Below are positions 1 to 10,124 of a DNA stretch of 64,000 bases, one piece after another; position 1 is the first letter of the stretch, and each line of letters starts with the position of its first letter. The notes beneath the pieces are model-generated. The model searched no databases and was not told the origin of the DNA. It was given only the letters and a program-made list of their open reading frames with translations. This DNA is from Telopea speciosissima (taxonomy: Eukaryota > Streptophyta > Magnoliopsida > Proteales > Proteaceae): the NCBI RefSeq assembly GCF_018873765.1, contig NC_057923.1, positions 61,312,593 through 61,376,592 on the forward strand, given 5' to 3'. Position numbers and translations under genes: made by a program.

Positions 1-146
1 CTAATTCCTCACATATGAGCAGAAATGACCACCCTACCCCCTACCCAAACACACTGCCCAAAGCAGGGTAAGATGGTCATTTCCGCTCCTATGTGAGGAA
101 TTTGAGGAAATTGGAATGAGTAGCGAATTGGAGATTATAATTATTC
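1..146. repeat. Hairpin MITE, left end cut off by window edge
   Basis: The first 30 bases and bases about 82-112 are inverted copies of each other (cctcacatatgagc against gctcctatgtgagg). The right arm continues to about 146 and its partner lies before the window. The core carries the phrase gatggtcatttcc, which recurs in several other hairpins of this window. It is a small non-autonomous DNA element with no coding capacity. Confidence 0.6.
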
Positions 147-545
147 GCATTTGAACAAATGGGCATTTTTAGGAGGCATTTGAAAAAACCCATATTTTAA
201 AGGGCAAATTTCACGGACATCCCCTCTAAGTATTCAATATGTCACAGACTTGCCAAACTTGGACAAAATATCCCAAACACCCCCTGTAAAATTTTATATC
301 GGCTTAGTCCACTCCATTAGGTCTTAGCAGTTAAGTCCTTGTTAACTTTTTTATAATGGCGAAATTACCCTTCCAACAGGGTGAACTCCCCCCTAATATC
401 CTTTAGGGTAAAACCCCAAATACAAACACCATTCTCTCTCTTCATCGTTTTCACTGGACTGAAGGGGTAAGAATCAAGAACAGGAAACTTCTCCACCTGC
501 AATCGAAATTTCTTTCTAGCTGAAGGGTTAAGAACAGGGAACCCT

Positions 546-763
546 TGTTAGGGTTAGGGTTTTAAGCACAAGGTTGCTTAAAGCATTACACCCTGAGTAT
601 CTAGTTTGGAATACCCAGACTGCTGCCTCCAGCTAGTATATATAGGAAAACTAGGGTTTAGGTCAGATGGGCTAATTACTAGATTGCCCCTCACAGCCTG
701 GGCATTAATACAAGTAGGATTATATGAGAACATATAAAGGGATATTACATAAATACCCTTACA
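546..763 (-). repeat. Copia 3' LTR
   Basis: This is the 218-bp direct repeat of 6293-6510. The element reads on the minus strand, so this copy is the 3' LTR. It is followed on its inner side by the polypurine tract and on its outer side by the target duplication accct. Confidence 0.93.
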
Positions 764-1625
764 ATCTCCTCCTATGTTCTACATATATCCATTACACATG
801 TATAGGAACCATTGTTCAATCAGTAATTGAATCAATATAAATTGAATATCAATAATCCAATAAATCAAATAAGAAATAAGTAGACTTCAAGAAATAAAAC
901 TAGGGTTTTAGATCAAAACTAAACCCAACAATAAATCCGAAGTTCCACATGCAAGTGGCTAAACCAAAAGAAATAATCAAAAGAAAAAGTCCTTGCAATC
1001 CATGTGACTTTACTCATCAAGTAAGTCATCCTCATCGAGATCCAGATTCAACCGTTCTCCTCCATCTTCGCCATTCTCTGTAATTTGTCAAATATGAATT
1101 TCATAAGATATTATGAATTCAATCATTTGCACAATAGTATCTAGTTCAACAATAAGAACTTAGTACATTTCATATATGGCTGAAGGTAAATCAAAAAACA
1201 ATAAGCATCATCATCAAGTTTCTTTACAAGAACTCGATCCTATATAGTCTCTATCATAAGGACCATACCATGTTTCCATTTGGAATCTGTATTCGTCATA
1301 TCAGTCATAGATTTATGTTGTATCATCAAATTTGGAATGGTACACCATACTATGAAAGACATGTCATCAAATTTGGAATGACATAAAGACTAGCACAATA
1401 TCATTGAAACATATCAGACATTTTTCATATTCCTTTGTGGAATAACAAAGTAAGGAGACTTCACATGAAAATTTGCTACACCATCAAGTTTGGAATGGTT
1501 TCACAAACCCCCATACTTAGTAACCTAACTAAGTTATCTGAAACATGTAAACTGTCCCGAATGCTTACCAAGGCTAGATGAGATTCGAATAATTCAAAAT
1601 AATATTGGGTTAGGTTAAGACCTGA
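764..1625 (-). other. Copia 3' untranslated region with polypurine tract
   Basis: This AT-rich stretch lies between the RNase H end and the 3' LTR. Only the purine tract at 764-773 (minus strand) can be assigned. A phrase close to catcaaatttggaatg recurs about three times between 1325 and 1500, a weak internal repetition. No gene is seen. Confidence 0.5.
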
Positions 1626-2762
1626 CTAAATGGTCTTTAACCCCATCTCCCCTGTAGTTTTGAATGTTCGATCTTTGTTCAATCCCTTTGTAAGGGCATC
1701 TGCCGTATTATCCTTCGATCTCACATCAATCAAAGTGATAATCCCTTGTTCTGTTCTATAATTCAGCATGGCCTGTTTCAGCCTGATGTGTCTCCTCTTA
1801 CCATTAAAGAGTGAGTTATTCACAATCGTCTTTGTTGCTTGATTATCACAGAATATAGATATAGAGTTTAACTTAAAACTCCTCAATGGAATATCCATGA
1901 TCAGATCCTTTATCCACTCTGCTTCATCTCCCGCAGAAGCTAGAGCATAAAGTTCCGATTCCATAGATGACAGAGCAATACTAGTCTGTCTCTTGGATTT
2001 CCATGCTACAACTGCTCCTCCTAGTGTAAATACATAACCACTAGTGGATCTGCTGTCTCCCAAATCTGAGCACCAAGATGCATCAGAATATCCTTCCAAA
2101 GTTGGAGGATGTCCATTATAACATAAAGCATAACCTTGAGTACCCTTAAGGTATCTCATCAGCCTCGATAGGGCATCCCAATGCTCTTTTCCAGGATTAC
2201 TAGTGAAACGACTCAGCATGCCTACCGTAAAGGCTATGTCTGGCCTAGTGCAACTCATTGCATACATGAGACTACCAATCAGTTTAGAATAATCTAACTG
2301 ATTCACGGTGTCACCTGTGTTAGGTTTCAACCATTTGTTGTAGTCATAGGGTGTCTCAATCGGTTTACAATCACTGTATCTCCAACTAGAAAGTAGCTTC
2401 TCAATGTAATGAGTCTGATTAAGGGTGATCCCTTGCTCACTGAAGCTTACTCTCATTCCAAGAATGGTGTCTACCACACCAAGATCTTTCATGTTGAATT
2501 CTTTGGACAAGGTTTCTTTAATGTCACTCACTACAGAGAGATCAGAACCTAGAATCAACATGTCGTCTACATACAAGCAAATAATCGCGACCTTGTTTGA
2601 CTCAGACAAAAAATAAAGGCACTTATCCGAGTTGCTGGTTTGAAAATCAAAGCTCTTTACTGTCTTGTCAAACTTCTCATGCCACAATTTAGGTGCTTGT
2701 TTAAGACCATAGAGAGATTTGTTTAATTTACAAACTCTTTTTTTCAGAACCTTCCATGACAA
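1626..2762 (-). pseudogene. Copia pol: reverse transcriptase C-terminal part and RNase H
   Basis: This 378-residue open frame holds the second half of a copia reverse transcriptase followed by RNase H. Visible motifs are [12 protein letters not shown] near residue 13, the catalytic LYVDDML near residue 63, and MKDLG near residue 91. The C-terminal RNase H has YSDASWCSD near residue 225, [10 protein letters not shown] near residue 265, and CDNQAT. The start codon is an artefact of the frame break. The preceding stretch (2763-2932) still encodes reverse transcriptase, but in shifted frames, so no full polyprotein can be made from this copy. Confidence 0.88.
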
Positions 2763-2932
2763 ACCCTTCAGGTTGGTTCATGTAGATTTCTTCTGTTAGG
2801 TCTCCATTAAGGAAAGCCGTTTTTACATCCATTTGATGCACAACATAGTGCTCAATAGATGCTATGGCAAGAAGAATCCTTATTGTTGCCAAATGGCGGA
2901 CCGAGAGTAGATGTCAAAATAATCTATCCCTC

Positions 2933-3763
2933 TCACTGTTTATAGCCCTTAGCTACTAATCGTGCTTTATACCTGGCTATAGACCCATCCGGATTAAGTT
3001 TCTTCTTCAGTACCCACTTACACCCTATTGTCTTGGCCCCTCTAGGCAGATCAACAAGGTGCCAGGTCTCATTCTGCATTAAAGAGCTCATTTCCTCATC
3101 AATGGCTTCTTTCCATAACAGGGAGTCCCTAGATCTCATCGCTTCCTTATAGGTGGATGGATCAGCCTCTAAATGGTAGGTCACAAAATCCTCACCAAAA
3201 TTCTTGGGTACTCGATCTCTAGTAGATACTCTTCTAGATTCTGATTCAAGGAGCATTGTGGGAGTAGTGTCAGAAACAATTGGTTCAGATTCCAAAGGTG
3301 ATTCTGTAACCACTTCAGTCAAACCAGGCAAGGTCAGGCCTTTATCTCTAAGAAATTTATCCTCAAAGAATATAGCATCCCTAGATTCTATCACCACATT
3401 GGTTGATAGATCCAAAAACCGGTCTGCAGCACTGTCTTCTGCACAACCTAGATATACACAAGTGTTTGTTCTAGTTCCCACCTTAGGTCTCCTAGGGTCT
3501 TGTATCCTAACATAAGCTATACAGCCCCAAACCTTAAGAGTGTCATATCTACAGGGATGATTATGCCATAGTTCATAAGGTGTAGAAGTCAGTTTTGAAT
3601 GTGGTAGTCTATTTAGAATGTGATTTGCGATCAACATCTGCTTCTCCCCAATAGCAAGAGGGCATACGTTGTCAATAACATGGAGTTTAACATCTGTTAA
3701 CGTCCTGTTCTTTCTTTCAGCTATGCCATTTGATTGAGGTGAGTAAGGAGCGAGTAGTTTCAA
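2933..3763 (-). pseudogene. Copia pol: integrase C-terminal part and start of reverse transcriptase
   Basis: The frame opens with SPQSNGIAERKNRTL, the integrase segment that carries the catalytic glutamate. The copia GKR-type region follows (YELWHNHPCRYDTLKVWGC). It ends in the N-terminal reverse transcriptase block around ETWHLVDLPRGAKTIGCKWV and ARLVAKGYKQ. It overlaps the upstream integrase frame (3717-4496) by 47 bases in a different reading frame, which marks a frameshift inside the integrase core. Confidence 0.87.
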
Positions 3764-4496
3764 GGATTATGCTGCAGAGGCACGAGAATTCCTTGAACTC
3801 TGTCAATTTGTATTCTCCTCCCCTATCACTTCTAAATCTTTTAATTTTCAAGTTCAACTGATTTTCTACCCTATTCTTGAAAATTTTAAATTTTTCAAAA
3901 GCTTCATCTTTAGATTTTAACAGGTATAAATGACAATATCTAGAAAAATCGTCTATAAATGTTATCAAATACTTCCGACCTCCTCTAGTTGTGTAGCTTT
4001 TAAAGTCACAAATGTCAGAATGTATAAGTTCAAGAAGTTGAGTGCTCCTAGAAACCGGTCTGAACGGTTTTCTAGTTATTTTAGTTTGAGCACACACTTC
4101 ACATCTGTTAAATCTAATTGAAGTGTCTAATGGTAAATTATGAGTTTTAGCTAGTTTGAGCATTTTCCTATAGTTCACATGTCCTAACCTACAATGTAGT
4201 ATTTTGGGATCAAGTAAATTATGGTTAACCTGGTTTATTGTCTCATTAGCTAAACTCAACCTACACATACCATTCAAATTATAAGCACATCCAAAATAAA
4301 AGGAGTTAACAGACAATGTTACTCTACCACTACTAAAAGTAATAGACATGCCAGCATCAAGCAAAATTCCAATGGAAATTAAATTCTTTTCAAAACCAGG
4401 AAAGATTTTAACATTTTTCAAAGTTAATATTTTACCTGATGAGAGAACCAGGTTTTGTCCCTTGTTGAGCCACTTCCACGACGTCTCCATTTGCAA
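3717..4496 (-). pseudogene. Copia pol: protease remnant, GAG-pre-integrase and integrase core
   Basis: The frame contains the GAG-pre-integrase zinc region (HCRLGHVNYRKMLKLAK near residue 100, then CEVCAQTKITRKPF). The integrase core follows, with its first two acidic sites in HSDICDF and in RFRSDRGGEY. The frame breaks after RGGEYKLTEF, before the third catalytic residue, which lies in the next frame. The protease active-site region must fall in 4497-4660 but is scrambled across frames there. Confidence 0.85.
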
Positions 4497-4629
4497 CGTG
4501 GGTCTACGCTACTTGAACAACATCGGTGAGCGGGGCCTTGCTATTGCAAACATGACAAGTCGCTCAGTCTAACCACCAATCGAAGATGTCTTGGCCAACC
4601 CCTTACCCTTGCCAATCATGGCAACAAAG

Positions 4630-5619
4630 TTAGTAGGCTCGGTCTTGTCCACCGCATGTGAACTTCCTTACGTGGTGTGTCGGTGTTCCCTTTCTTAGGA
4701 CCCCTACACTCGGATGCATAGTGACCCCACTTTCCACGATTCGACACTTGCCCCTCTTTTTAAAATTAGGCTTTTGGCCTCCAAGCTGTTGGGGTTCTTT
4801 CTTAGGTGGCTTGGACTGCCTAGGATATTTCTTGGGTTGTGAAACCAAATTGGCAGATGCCTGTTGTTGTTTCACCATCTCCAAGTTATTCCTGGCTCTG
4901 TTCTCATCTTCGATTCTAATGAACCGTTTGAGATCATCCAGCCCCACTTGTGTTTTCTTTCTGTGCATCTCAGTTTTAAAGGAATGCCAGGTAGAGGGTA
5001 ACTTAAAGATAATTGCACCCACTAAGAATGCATCAACAACGGGGATGTTTTCTTGGTTCAATTTTGTTCTCAAGTTCTCAAAGTCTGTTACTTGTAGAAG
5101 TATCTCCTTATCTTCTTGAAACTTGAAGCCCATAAACTTGTCAACCAAGTGAGTTTTTGATAGGTCCTCCTCCTTTTTGAATTGGGCTTCTAGGTCTTCC
5201 CAAATCTCTTTTGCAGACTCATATTTACTATAGGTCTCTGCCAGCCTATCTGACAGGCAGTTCAATAGGTAGTCTTTGCAAAAATCCTCATCACTTATCC
5301 ATTGGGCTTCAGTTAGGTCCGTACAATCAGAAAATTTATTTACTACAGTGTAGAAAATATTGAGGTACTTCAATCCAAACTGAGTCCTCCTTTTCCAAGA
5401 ACTGAACTCAGAGCCACTAAAGCTTTCCAATTTGATCATCTCAATTGGAACAGCGTGTTTCTCCATATTAAGTGATTTGTTTATATGCCCAAACAAAAGT
5501 TCAAATAAAAAAAAATAAATGCTCAAGGAACAGTCACACCTGAGATGGAGAACCCTGAATTTAGATGACGGAGAAAAAGATCGCGGAGTTGCAGTGGTGT
5601 CGACGCTCACAACATGCAC
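4630..5619 (-). pseudogene. Copia gag
   Basis: This 329-residue frame holds a copia-type gag. The likely true start is the internal MEKHAVPIEM at about residue 52, followed by LESFSGSEFSSWKRR and the conserved capsid block WEDLEAQFKKEEDLSK. A lysine- and proline-rich tail (residues about 255-290) leads to the zinc-knuckle region. There the frame is shifted: the expected cysteine and histidine pattern is split between two frames near 4740. The protein would bind element RNA in the cytoplasm if it were intact. Confidence 0.85.
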
Positions 5620-5639
5620 ACTAATGTTGGTCGATGCAA

Positions 5640-6292
5640 GTGTTGATCACTGATGATGCCGTACGGTTATAATAACCGAAGCAAAAAACTGTACTTTCCC
5701 TTCTTGGCTCCTTTTTTTTTTTTTTGTAACAATCAGTGCTTTGTGAAAAGCATTCGGAAACGTTCATCCAAAGTCTCCTTGTCCCTTTCTCCTTTCCTTT
5801 TTTTTTTTTTTTTTTTTTAATAATTAATCAAATCAAGGAGAGAAGTGGACTGTGAATGAAATTAATGAACTTTGAATAATGACAAAACTCTTTCCAGAGC
5901 AATCAATGCTTTCCCACCTTTTTGGTTTTTTTTTTTTTTTTTTTTTATTAAAATAAAATCAATCGATCAAAAGTTTTGAGAATACAAAACTCTTATTACC
6001 TTCTGCAGGTCCGATTTTCAAAGCACAGGCTAAGAAAACACAAATCGATCAAACCCGCATGATCAAATGCACGATCATAACAATGAATCTGAGACCAAAT
6101 CGATCATCTGTCACTTGTGAATGATAAATCAAAGCCGAAGCCGATCACGCAAATCGATCAACAAACCAAAAGTGAGATGTACTAACGTTGATCTCTCAAA
6201 ATAAAAACGATCAATCACCAAAGCCGAATGTTGATCCGAAATCCAAAGTTGATCTAGATCACAGAGAAATAAAAATCATAATGCTTTAAGAT
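5640..6292 (-). other. Copia 5' leader, rich in GATC/ATCGATC motifs, no recognisable primer site
   Basis: This is the internal leader between the 5' LTR and gag. It contains three poly-T/poly-A runs near 5710-5820 and 5920-5950. About fifteen GATC-containing motifs (aaatcgatca, gttgatc, acgatc) lie between 5950 and 6270. The sequence next to the LTR (minus strand atcttaaagcattatg) does not resemble the tRNA-Met site TGGTATCAGAGC found in the other copia of this window. Confidence 0.5.
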
Positions 6293-6510
6293 TGTTAGGG
6301 TTAGGGTTTTAAGCACAAGGTTGCTTAAAGCATTACACCCTGAGTATCTAGTTTGGAATACCCAGACTGCTGCCTCCAGCTAGTATATATAGGAAAACTA
6401 GGGTTTAGGTCAGATGGGCTAATTACTAGATTGCCCCTCACGGCCTGGGCATTAATACAAGTAGGATTATATGAGAACATATAAAGGGATATTACATAAA
6501 TACCCTTACA
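6293..6510 (-). repeat. Copia 5' LTR
   Basis: This 218-bp copy differs from 546-763 at one position that I can see. Because the element reads leftward, this copy would have supplied the promoter. The minus-strand start TGTAAGGG and end CTAACA form the usual TG...CA termini. Confidence 0.93.
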
Positions 6511-6629
6511 ACCCTAACCCTAGATTTTGGAATGGGGTTAGCTAATCCAGATCCGCCGATTCCGTCCTGGTTCTTACAATCCTGCTGCTCAGATGTTTAA
6601 TTAGCATTTAAAACTTGGGTGGATCGATT

Positions 6630-6940
6630 TGATGGGTTTCAACTAGTGCTGCCTGCAACAATCGACCAATGTCGCATCGTGGGACTTCTTGCAGACCAAT
6701 CACGAGTAGATCAAATTTCCTGTCAACACCCACAAACTCTGCTAGATCCTGGTATGAGACCTTCATCTCAGGCAAAAATCAAACAAAAATCTTCTCAGAA
6801 GAGATGGATATAGTCTTTAAGATTTCTATTTCAAACCAATTGAAAGAAGAAAAAGAATTAGCAAAAATGAGTTTTTGATTTTGGTTGTACCTTCCCATTC
6901 ATGTTCCATGTCACTATGCTCATGCAAAGAGATGAACTGC
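6630..6940 (-). pseudogene. Captured fragment of an inositol-polyphosphate 5-phosphatase gene
   Basis: Two exon pieces sit on the minus strand. The first (about 6940-6891) encodes ...LCMSIVTWNMNGK. A 130-base GT...AG intron (6890-6761) follows. The second piece (6760 to about 6630) encodes VSYQDLAEFVGVDRKFD and then LLVIGLQEVPRCDIGRLLQA. TWNMNGK and GLQEVP are the first conserved blocks of the catalytic domain of plant type II inositol-polyphosphate 5-phosphatases, enzymes that remove the 5-phosphate from inositol phosphates and phosphoinositides. Similarity stops after ALVETH, so only the start of the catalytic domain is present and no activity is possible. The fragment lies inside the Pack-MULE in the same orientation as the C4H fragment. 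The family assignment is from recognition of the motifs, not from a search. Confidence 0.7.
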
Positions 6941-7052
6941 TTTAGAACTTGCAAAGCTGCTCCACTGCAACTGTCTTTATGCCTTGGTGATGACTTGCAA
7001 GATGGGTGTCCATGGTCTGGAACTTATTTCACTGTGATGAACTGCTTGTCCT

Positions 7053-7145
7053 CGTTCGCTTGCCACTGAGCTTAGAAATGCTAATGGCGAGAACGATAGC
7101 GCAGAAGAGGCCTAAGAGGGCTTTTTCTAGGAGATGGAGATCCAT
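7053..7145 (-). pseudogene. Captured 5' fragment of cinnamate 4-hydroxylase (CYP73A)
   Basis: The minus strand reads MDLHLLEKALLGLF followed by CAIVLAISISKLSGKR. This matches the N-terminal membrane anchor of cinnamate 4-hydroxylase, the endoplasmic-reticulum P450 of phenylpropanoid synthesis, through about residue 31. The proline-rich hinge that should follow KLRGKR is missing. The frame instead runs into unrelated TRTSSSSQ and a stop. The 250 bases upstream (7146-7400, rich in CCACCAACACCC) could be the captured leader of the same gene. Gene fragments of this kind inside Mutator termini define Pack-MULEs. No functional P450 can be produced. Confidence 0.75.
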
Positions 7146-7562
7146 AGATTGGTGGGTGTGGGTGTTGGTGGGGTGTGGCGGTGGAAGAGGATCGGCGTTA
7201 GATTTGACAGAATACGTTTGGTGGGTGTGGGTGTGGGAGATGGGATGAAGGTGGACGACGTTGATGGGGTTGGAATTTGACGGTAGGGTCGGGTGGAAAT
7301 GGGTTTCGGCGGTGGTGGTGGTGGTGCAGGCGGTGGAAGAGGATCGGCGGCGGCAGTGGTGGCGATGATGATGGTGTTGGCGGAAGAAGAAGAAGAAGAA
7401 ACGCAGAAAGGAAGAAGAGCAAATGGGGTTTTGGGGTTGAAGATATCTAAAGGGGTAAAATGGACATTTTAACTTTGGGTGTTTACTGTGCTTTACGACA
7501 GGAGGAAGGTTGCCATTTTGACCAAGTTTGGCAAGTCCGTTATATATTAAATACTTAGAGGG

Positions 7563-7749
7563 ACTCGGCTCTTGTGCAGCCGTGGCGGGAGCTGCACAGG
7601 GCAGCACCAAAACCACCTCAAATACAGAGGGAAGGTGGTCATTTCACATGTGGGGCCCAGGTGGGACCCACCTATGAAATGACTACCTTACCCCTGATTT
7701 TACTGTCGTTTAGCAGTGCTGCACACGTGCAGCTCCCGCCACGACTGCA
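7563..7749. repeat. Hairpin MITE (right tip displaced to 9443-9448)
   Basis: The arms tgcagccgtggcgggagctg (7574-7593) and cagctcccgccacgactgca (7731-7750) are inverted copies. The core has aaggtggtcatttcac and the inverted gaaatgactacctta. The flanking acttagaggg at 7553-7562 is repeated at 9449-9458, so the element has a 9-10 bp target duplication. A MULE (7759-9433) later inserted near its right tip. Confidence 0.72.
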
Positions 7750-7758
7750 TAAAATCTT

Positions 7759-8584
7759 AAGTACACGTACCCCTTAGAATGCACCCAATATTTCTTGTAC
7801 CCCCCTAAGCGGCTCAATATTTCGCGTACCACCCCTCAATATTCCAGGTACCACCCTTGCTTTACACCCCAAATGCCACATAGGTCCAATCCGTTAAATA
7901 CCACCGTTAGATGACAATTTTTTTATCGTTTTACCCTTTGTTTCAATTTCTTAAATCTGAAAAGACTTAAATACCCTCACTTATTTGTTGCCCTAAACTA
8001 ATTGAAAATGACCAATTTAACCTTTGTTTTATTTTCATAAATGAAAAGACCTAATTGCCCTCACTTATATATTACCTTAACCTAATTTAAAAAGACTATT
8101 TTACCCCTAAATAATTTATTCCTAAAAACCCCAAAATGCCTTCATCTTCTCCAAATCATCATCTTCTTTTACATACCCACCACCACCATCACCATGCTTC
8201 GATTTTCCTAACCGTAAAGCTTTGTACACTTCGGTGATGGAGAGGAAAATCTCCTCCACCTCCACCTAGAGACGGTTCTCTTCGTAGAGAAAACCCTTTT
8301 CTAACCCACATAAGAAAGTTAAAGAAAGTCTACAAATGTAGGGATGTTTAAGGTTGAAATTCAAACCCTAACCTTCTCAGCAAGAAGCAGTGTCATGAGG
8401 GAAAATGAGAAGGACATGAAAACGTTAGGAAGAAAGAAAGGTTAACCTGCTATGTATATAGATTTTGCTTTTTCAAAGTGAATAGTGAAGTTGATTAGGA
8501 GAAACAGAATACAGAAATCAAAGAAATAAGCAAACACTGGTGAGAAAAAATCAATAAAATCGATTCTCATAGACAGCAAACTGC

Positions 8585-8670
<86 letters not shown>

Positions 8671-9433
8671 CGTACCTAATGGTAACTGTGGATGCAAGAA
8701 ATCTCGCCAATTTGTCTGCTCGGCGTCAAGGTTTATCGTTCTCCTCTCTCTCTCTTGCGTTTTCTTCTCAAGTCGTACCAGAGAGGAGTAAGAGGGTTTT
8801 GGAAGACGGACGGTTTTCAAAAATTTCAGATTTGGACTAGGGTTTGGATTGAAGGGCCTCGAAGGCATTTTTTGTTTTGATCACAGAAGAAGAAGGTGAA
8901 GGAAGAAAGTCCTTAGTGGAGGTGGAGGTGGAGGAGATTTTCCTCTCCATCACCGAAGTGTACAAAGCTTTACGGTTGGGAAAACTGAAGCATGGTGGTG
9001 GTGGTGGTGGATATGCAAAAGAAGATGATGATTTGGGGAAGATGAGGGCATTTTGGGGTTTTTAAGAATAAATTATTTAGGGGTAAAATAGTCTTTTCAA
9101 ATTAGGTTTAGGTAATATATAAGTGAGGGCAATTAGGTCTTTTCATTTATGAAAATAAAACAAAGGTTAAATTGATCATTTTCAATTAGTTTAGGGCAAC
9201 AAATAAGTGAGGGTATTTAAGTCTTTTTAGATTTAAGAAATTAAAGCAAAGAGTAAAACGATCAAAAAAATATCATCTAACGGTGGTATTTAAAGGATTG
9301 AACCTATGTGGCATTTGGGGTGTAAAGCAATGGTGGTATTTGGAATATTAAGGGGTGGTACCCAAACTATTAAGCCGCTTAAGGGATTACAAGGAATATT
9401 GGGTGCATTTTAAGGGGTATGTGTACGTTACCC
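7759..9433. mobile_element. Non-autonomous MULE with terminal inverted repeats of about 510 bp
   Basis: The arms 7759-8265 and 8918-9433 are long inverted copies (for example acacgtaccccttagaatgc against gcattttaaggggtatgtgt). A perfect 9-bp target duplication, taaaatctt, lies at 7750-7758 and 9434-9442. The arms show recurring phrases such as ttaaataccctcacttat. The middle (8266-8917) has no transposase. On its minus strand it carries a leader-like stretch with a donor-like GTACGG at about 8672, possibly another captured gene 5' end, next to a GA microsatellite. Confidence 0.82.
8588..8666. repeat. (GA)n microsatellite
   Basis: About 39 uninterrupted GA dinucleotides lie in the middle of the long-TIR MULE. 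An apparent Ser-Leu repeat protein on the minus strand here is only the translation of this repeat. Confidence 0.97.
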
Positions 9434-9542
9434 TAAAATCTTTTTCTTACTTAGAGGGGGTGTCCATGAAATTTGCCCAATTTTAAAAAACTAAGGAAAG
9501 CGAGAGAGTGAAAATTTGCTCAATTTGAGAAGTCATACAAAA

Positions 9543-9652
9543 AAATTTAAAATGACAAAAGACAAAATATTTAAGATAGCCGCCATAAAATTTAAAGTGA
9601 CAAAAGATAAAATATTTAAAATATTTAAGATAGCCGCCATAAATGATGTTTC
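9543..9652. repeat. Imperfect tandem duplication of about 50 bp
   Basis: The phrase tttaagatagccgccata occurs twice, each time preceded by aaatttaaa(a/g)tgacaaaaga. The second copy has an extra aaatatttaa. It lies outside the Pack-MULE, in the host DNA just before the leader-like sequence. Confidence 0.75.
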
Positions 9653-9797
9653 TAGGATTCGAGCAAAAGAGAGGGAATTTTTAAAAAATAAAATAAGAGA
9701 AGATTCTTTGGGAACCAATGAAAAACAGATAGCAAATATTATTAACGCTCGAGGCAAGTGGGGTCGCACTGCTAAAACAGGGTTGGAATCTCTTATA

Positions 9798-10124
9798 ACC
9801 AATGAAAATTCGACAACGTTTTTGCTAAAAGTAGAGAGGTTTTCATTACCAATTGATTATGATTGGCCAGTTCGGAGCACAAAAACACAAATCAAGACCA
9901 CGTTCACGGCTCAGATAACCCTAAAACTCCCTCCAACTCGCATTCTCGCACACTCTCTCTGTTTTCATTTTTCTTCTTCCCTTCCGATGAGATTTACACA
10001 ATCCGCGATCGAAGCTCCGAAGCAGATTACTTGCAGAAGAATGTGTCTGATCATGATATGACCTCATTTCTCTCCCAATCTGAAAGTTCTTCTCGATAAC
10101 ATTCAAATCGATTTGGATTTCCAG
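9798..10124 (+). promoter_or_regulatory. Promoter and 5' leader-exon-like sequence (copy 1)
   Basis: It begins with ccaatgaaaattcgacaac and contains a telo-box-like ataaccctaaaactccc at about 9917. A CT-rich leader follows, and it ends in tttggatttccag followed by gtacgttcg, a good donor site at 10125. It is similar in sequence and order to 28528-28870 (plus strand) and 52831-52505 (minus strand), both inside FT introns. No protein of known type is encoded. It looks like the first, non-coding exon and promoter of a gene whose body is missing. Confidence 0.5.

Larger units (their letters stand above)
546..6510 (-). mobile_element. Ty1/copia LTR retrotransposon, recent but defective
   Basis: Two 218-bp LTRs (546-763 and 6293-6510) begin TGTTAG and end TTACA on the plus strand and differ at one base that I can see (cacagcc against cacggcc). 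A perfect 5-bp target duplication, accct, flanks the element at 541-545 and 6511-6515. The coding order on the minus strand is gag, integrase, reverse transcriptase, RNase H, which is the copia order. A purine tract (aggaggagat, minus strand) adjoins the 3' LTR at 764-773. Gag and pol are broken by several frameshifts although the LTRs are almost identical. No initiator-tRNA-type primer site follows the 5' LTR. Confidence 0.93.
202..9478. mobile_element. Mutator-like Pack-MULE, with nested insertions
   Basis: The left end starting at 202 (gggcaaatttcacggacat) is matched inverted by the right end finishing at 9478 (atgtccatgaaatttgccc region). The similarity continues inward: 228-290 matches 7495-7560 inverted, around the phrase gacttgccaaacttgg. 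The flanks are tattttaaa (193-201) and aattttaaa (9479-9487), a 9-bp target duplication with one mismatch, as expected for Mutator-like elements. No transposase is visible. Between the ends it holds fragments of two plant genes (6630-6940 and 7053-7145), which makes it a Pack-MULE. A copia element, a hairpin MITE and another MULE later inserted into it, so the original element was only about 1.4 kb. Confidence 0.72.

Noticed and set aside
8551..8868. Open frame with a long Ser-Leu repeat on the minus strand
   Set aside because: The repeat part is only the translation of the (GA)n microsatellite. The remaining residues show no family motif, though the stretch may be a captured leader.
9516..10061. 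181-residue open frame over the leader-like sequence
   Set aside because: It spans tandem A/T-rich repeats and promoter-like DNA. Its residues show no domain, and the tandem copy does not keep the frame.
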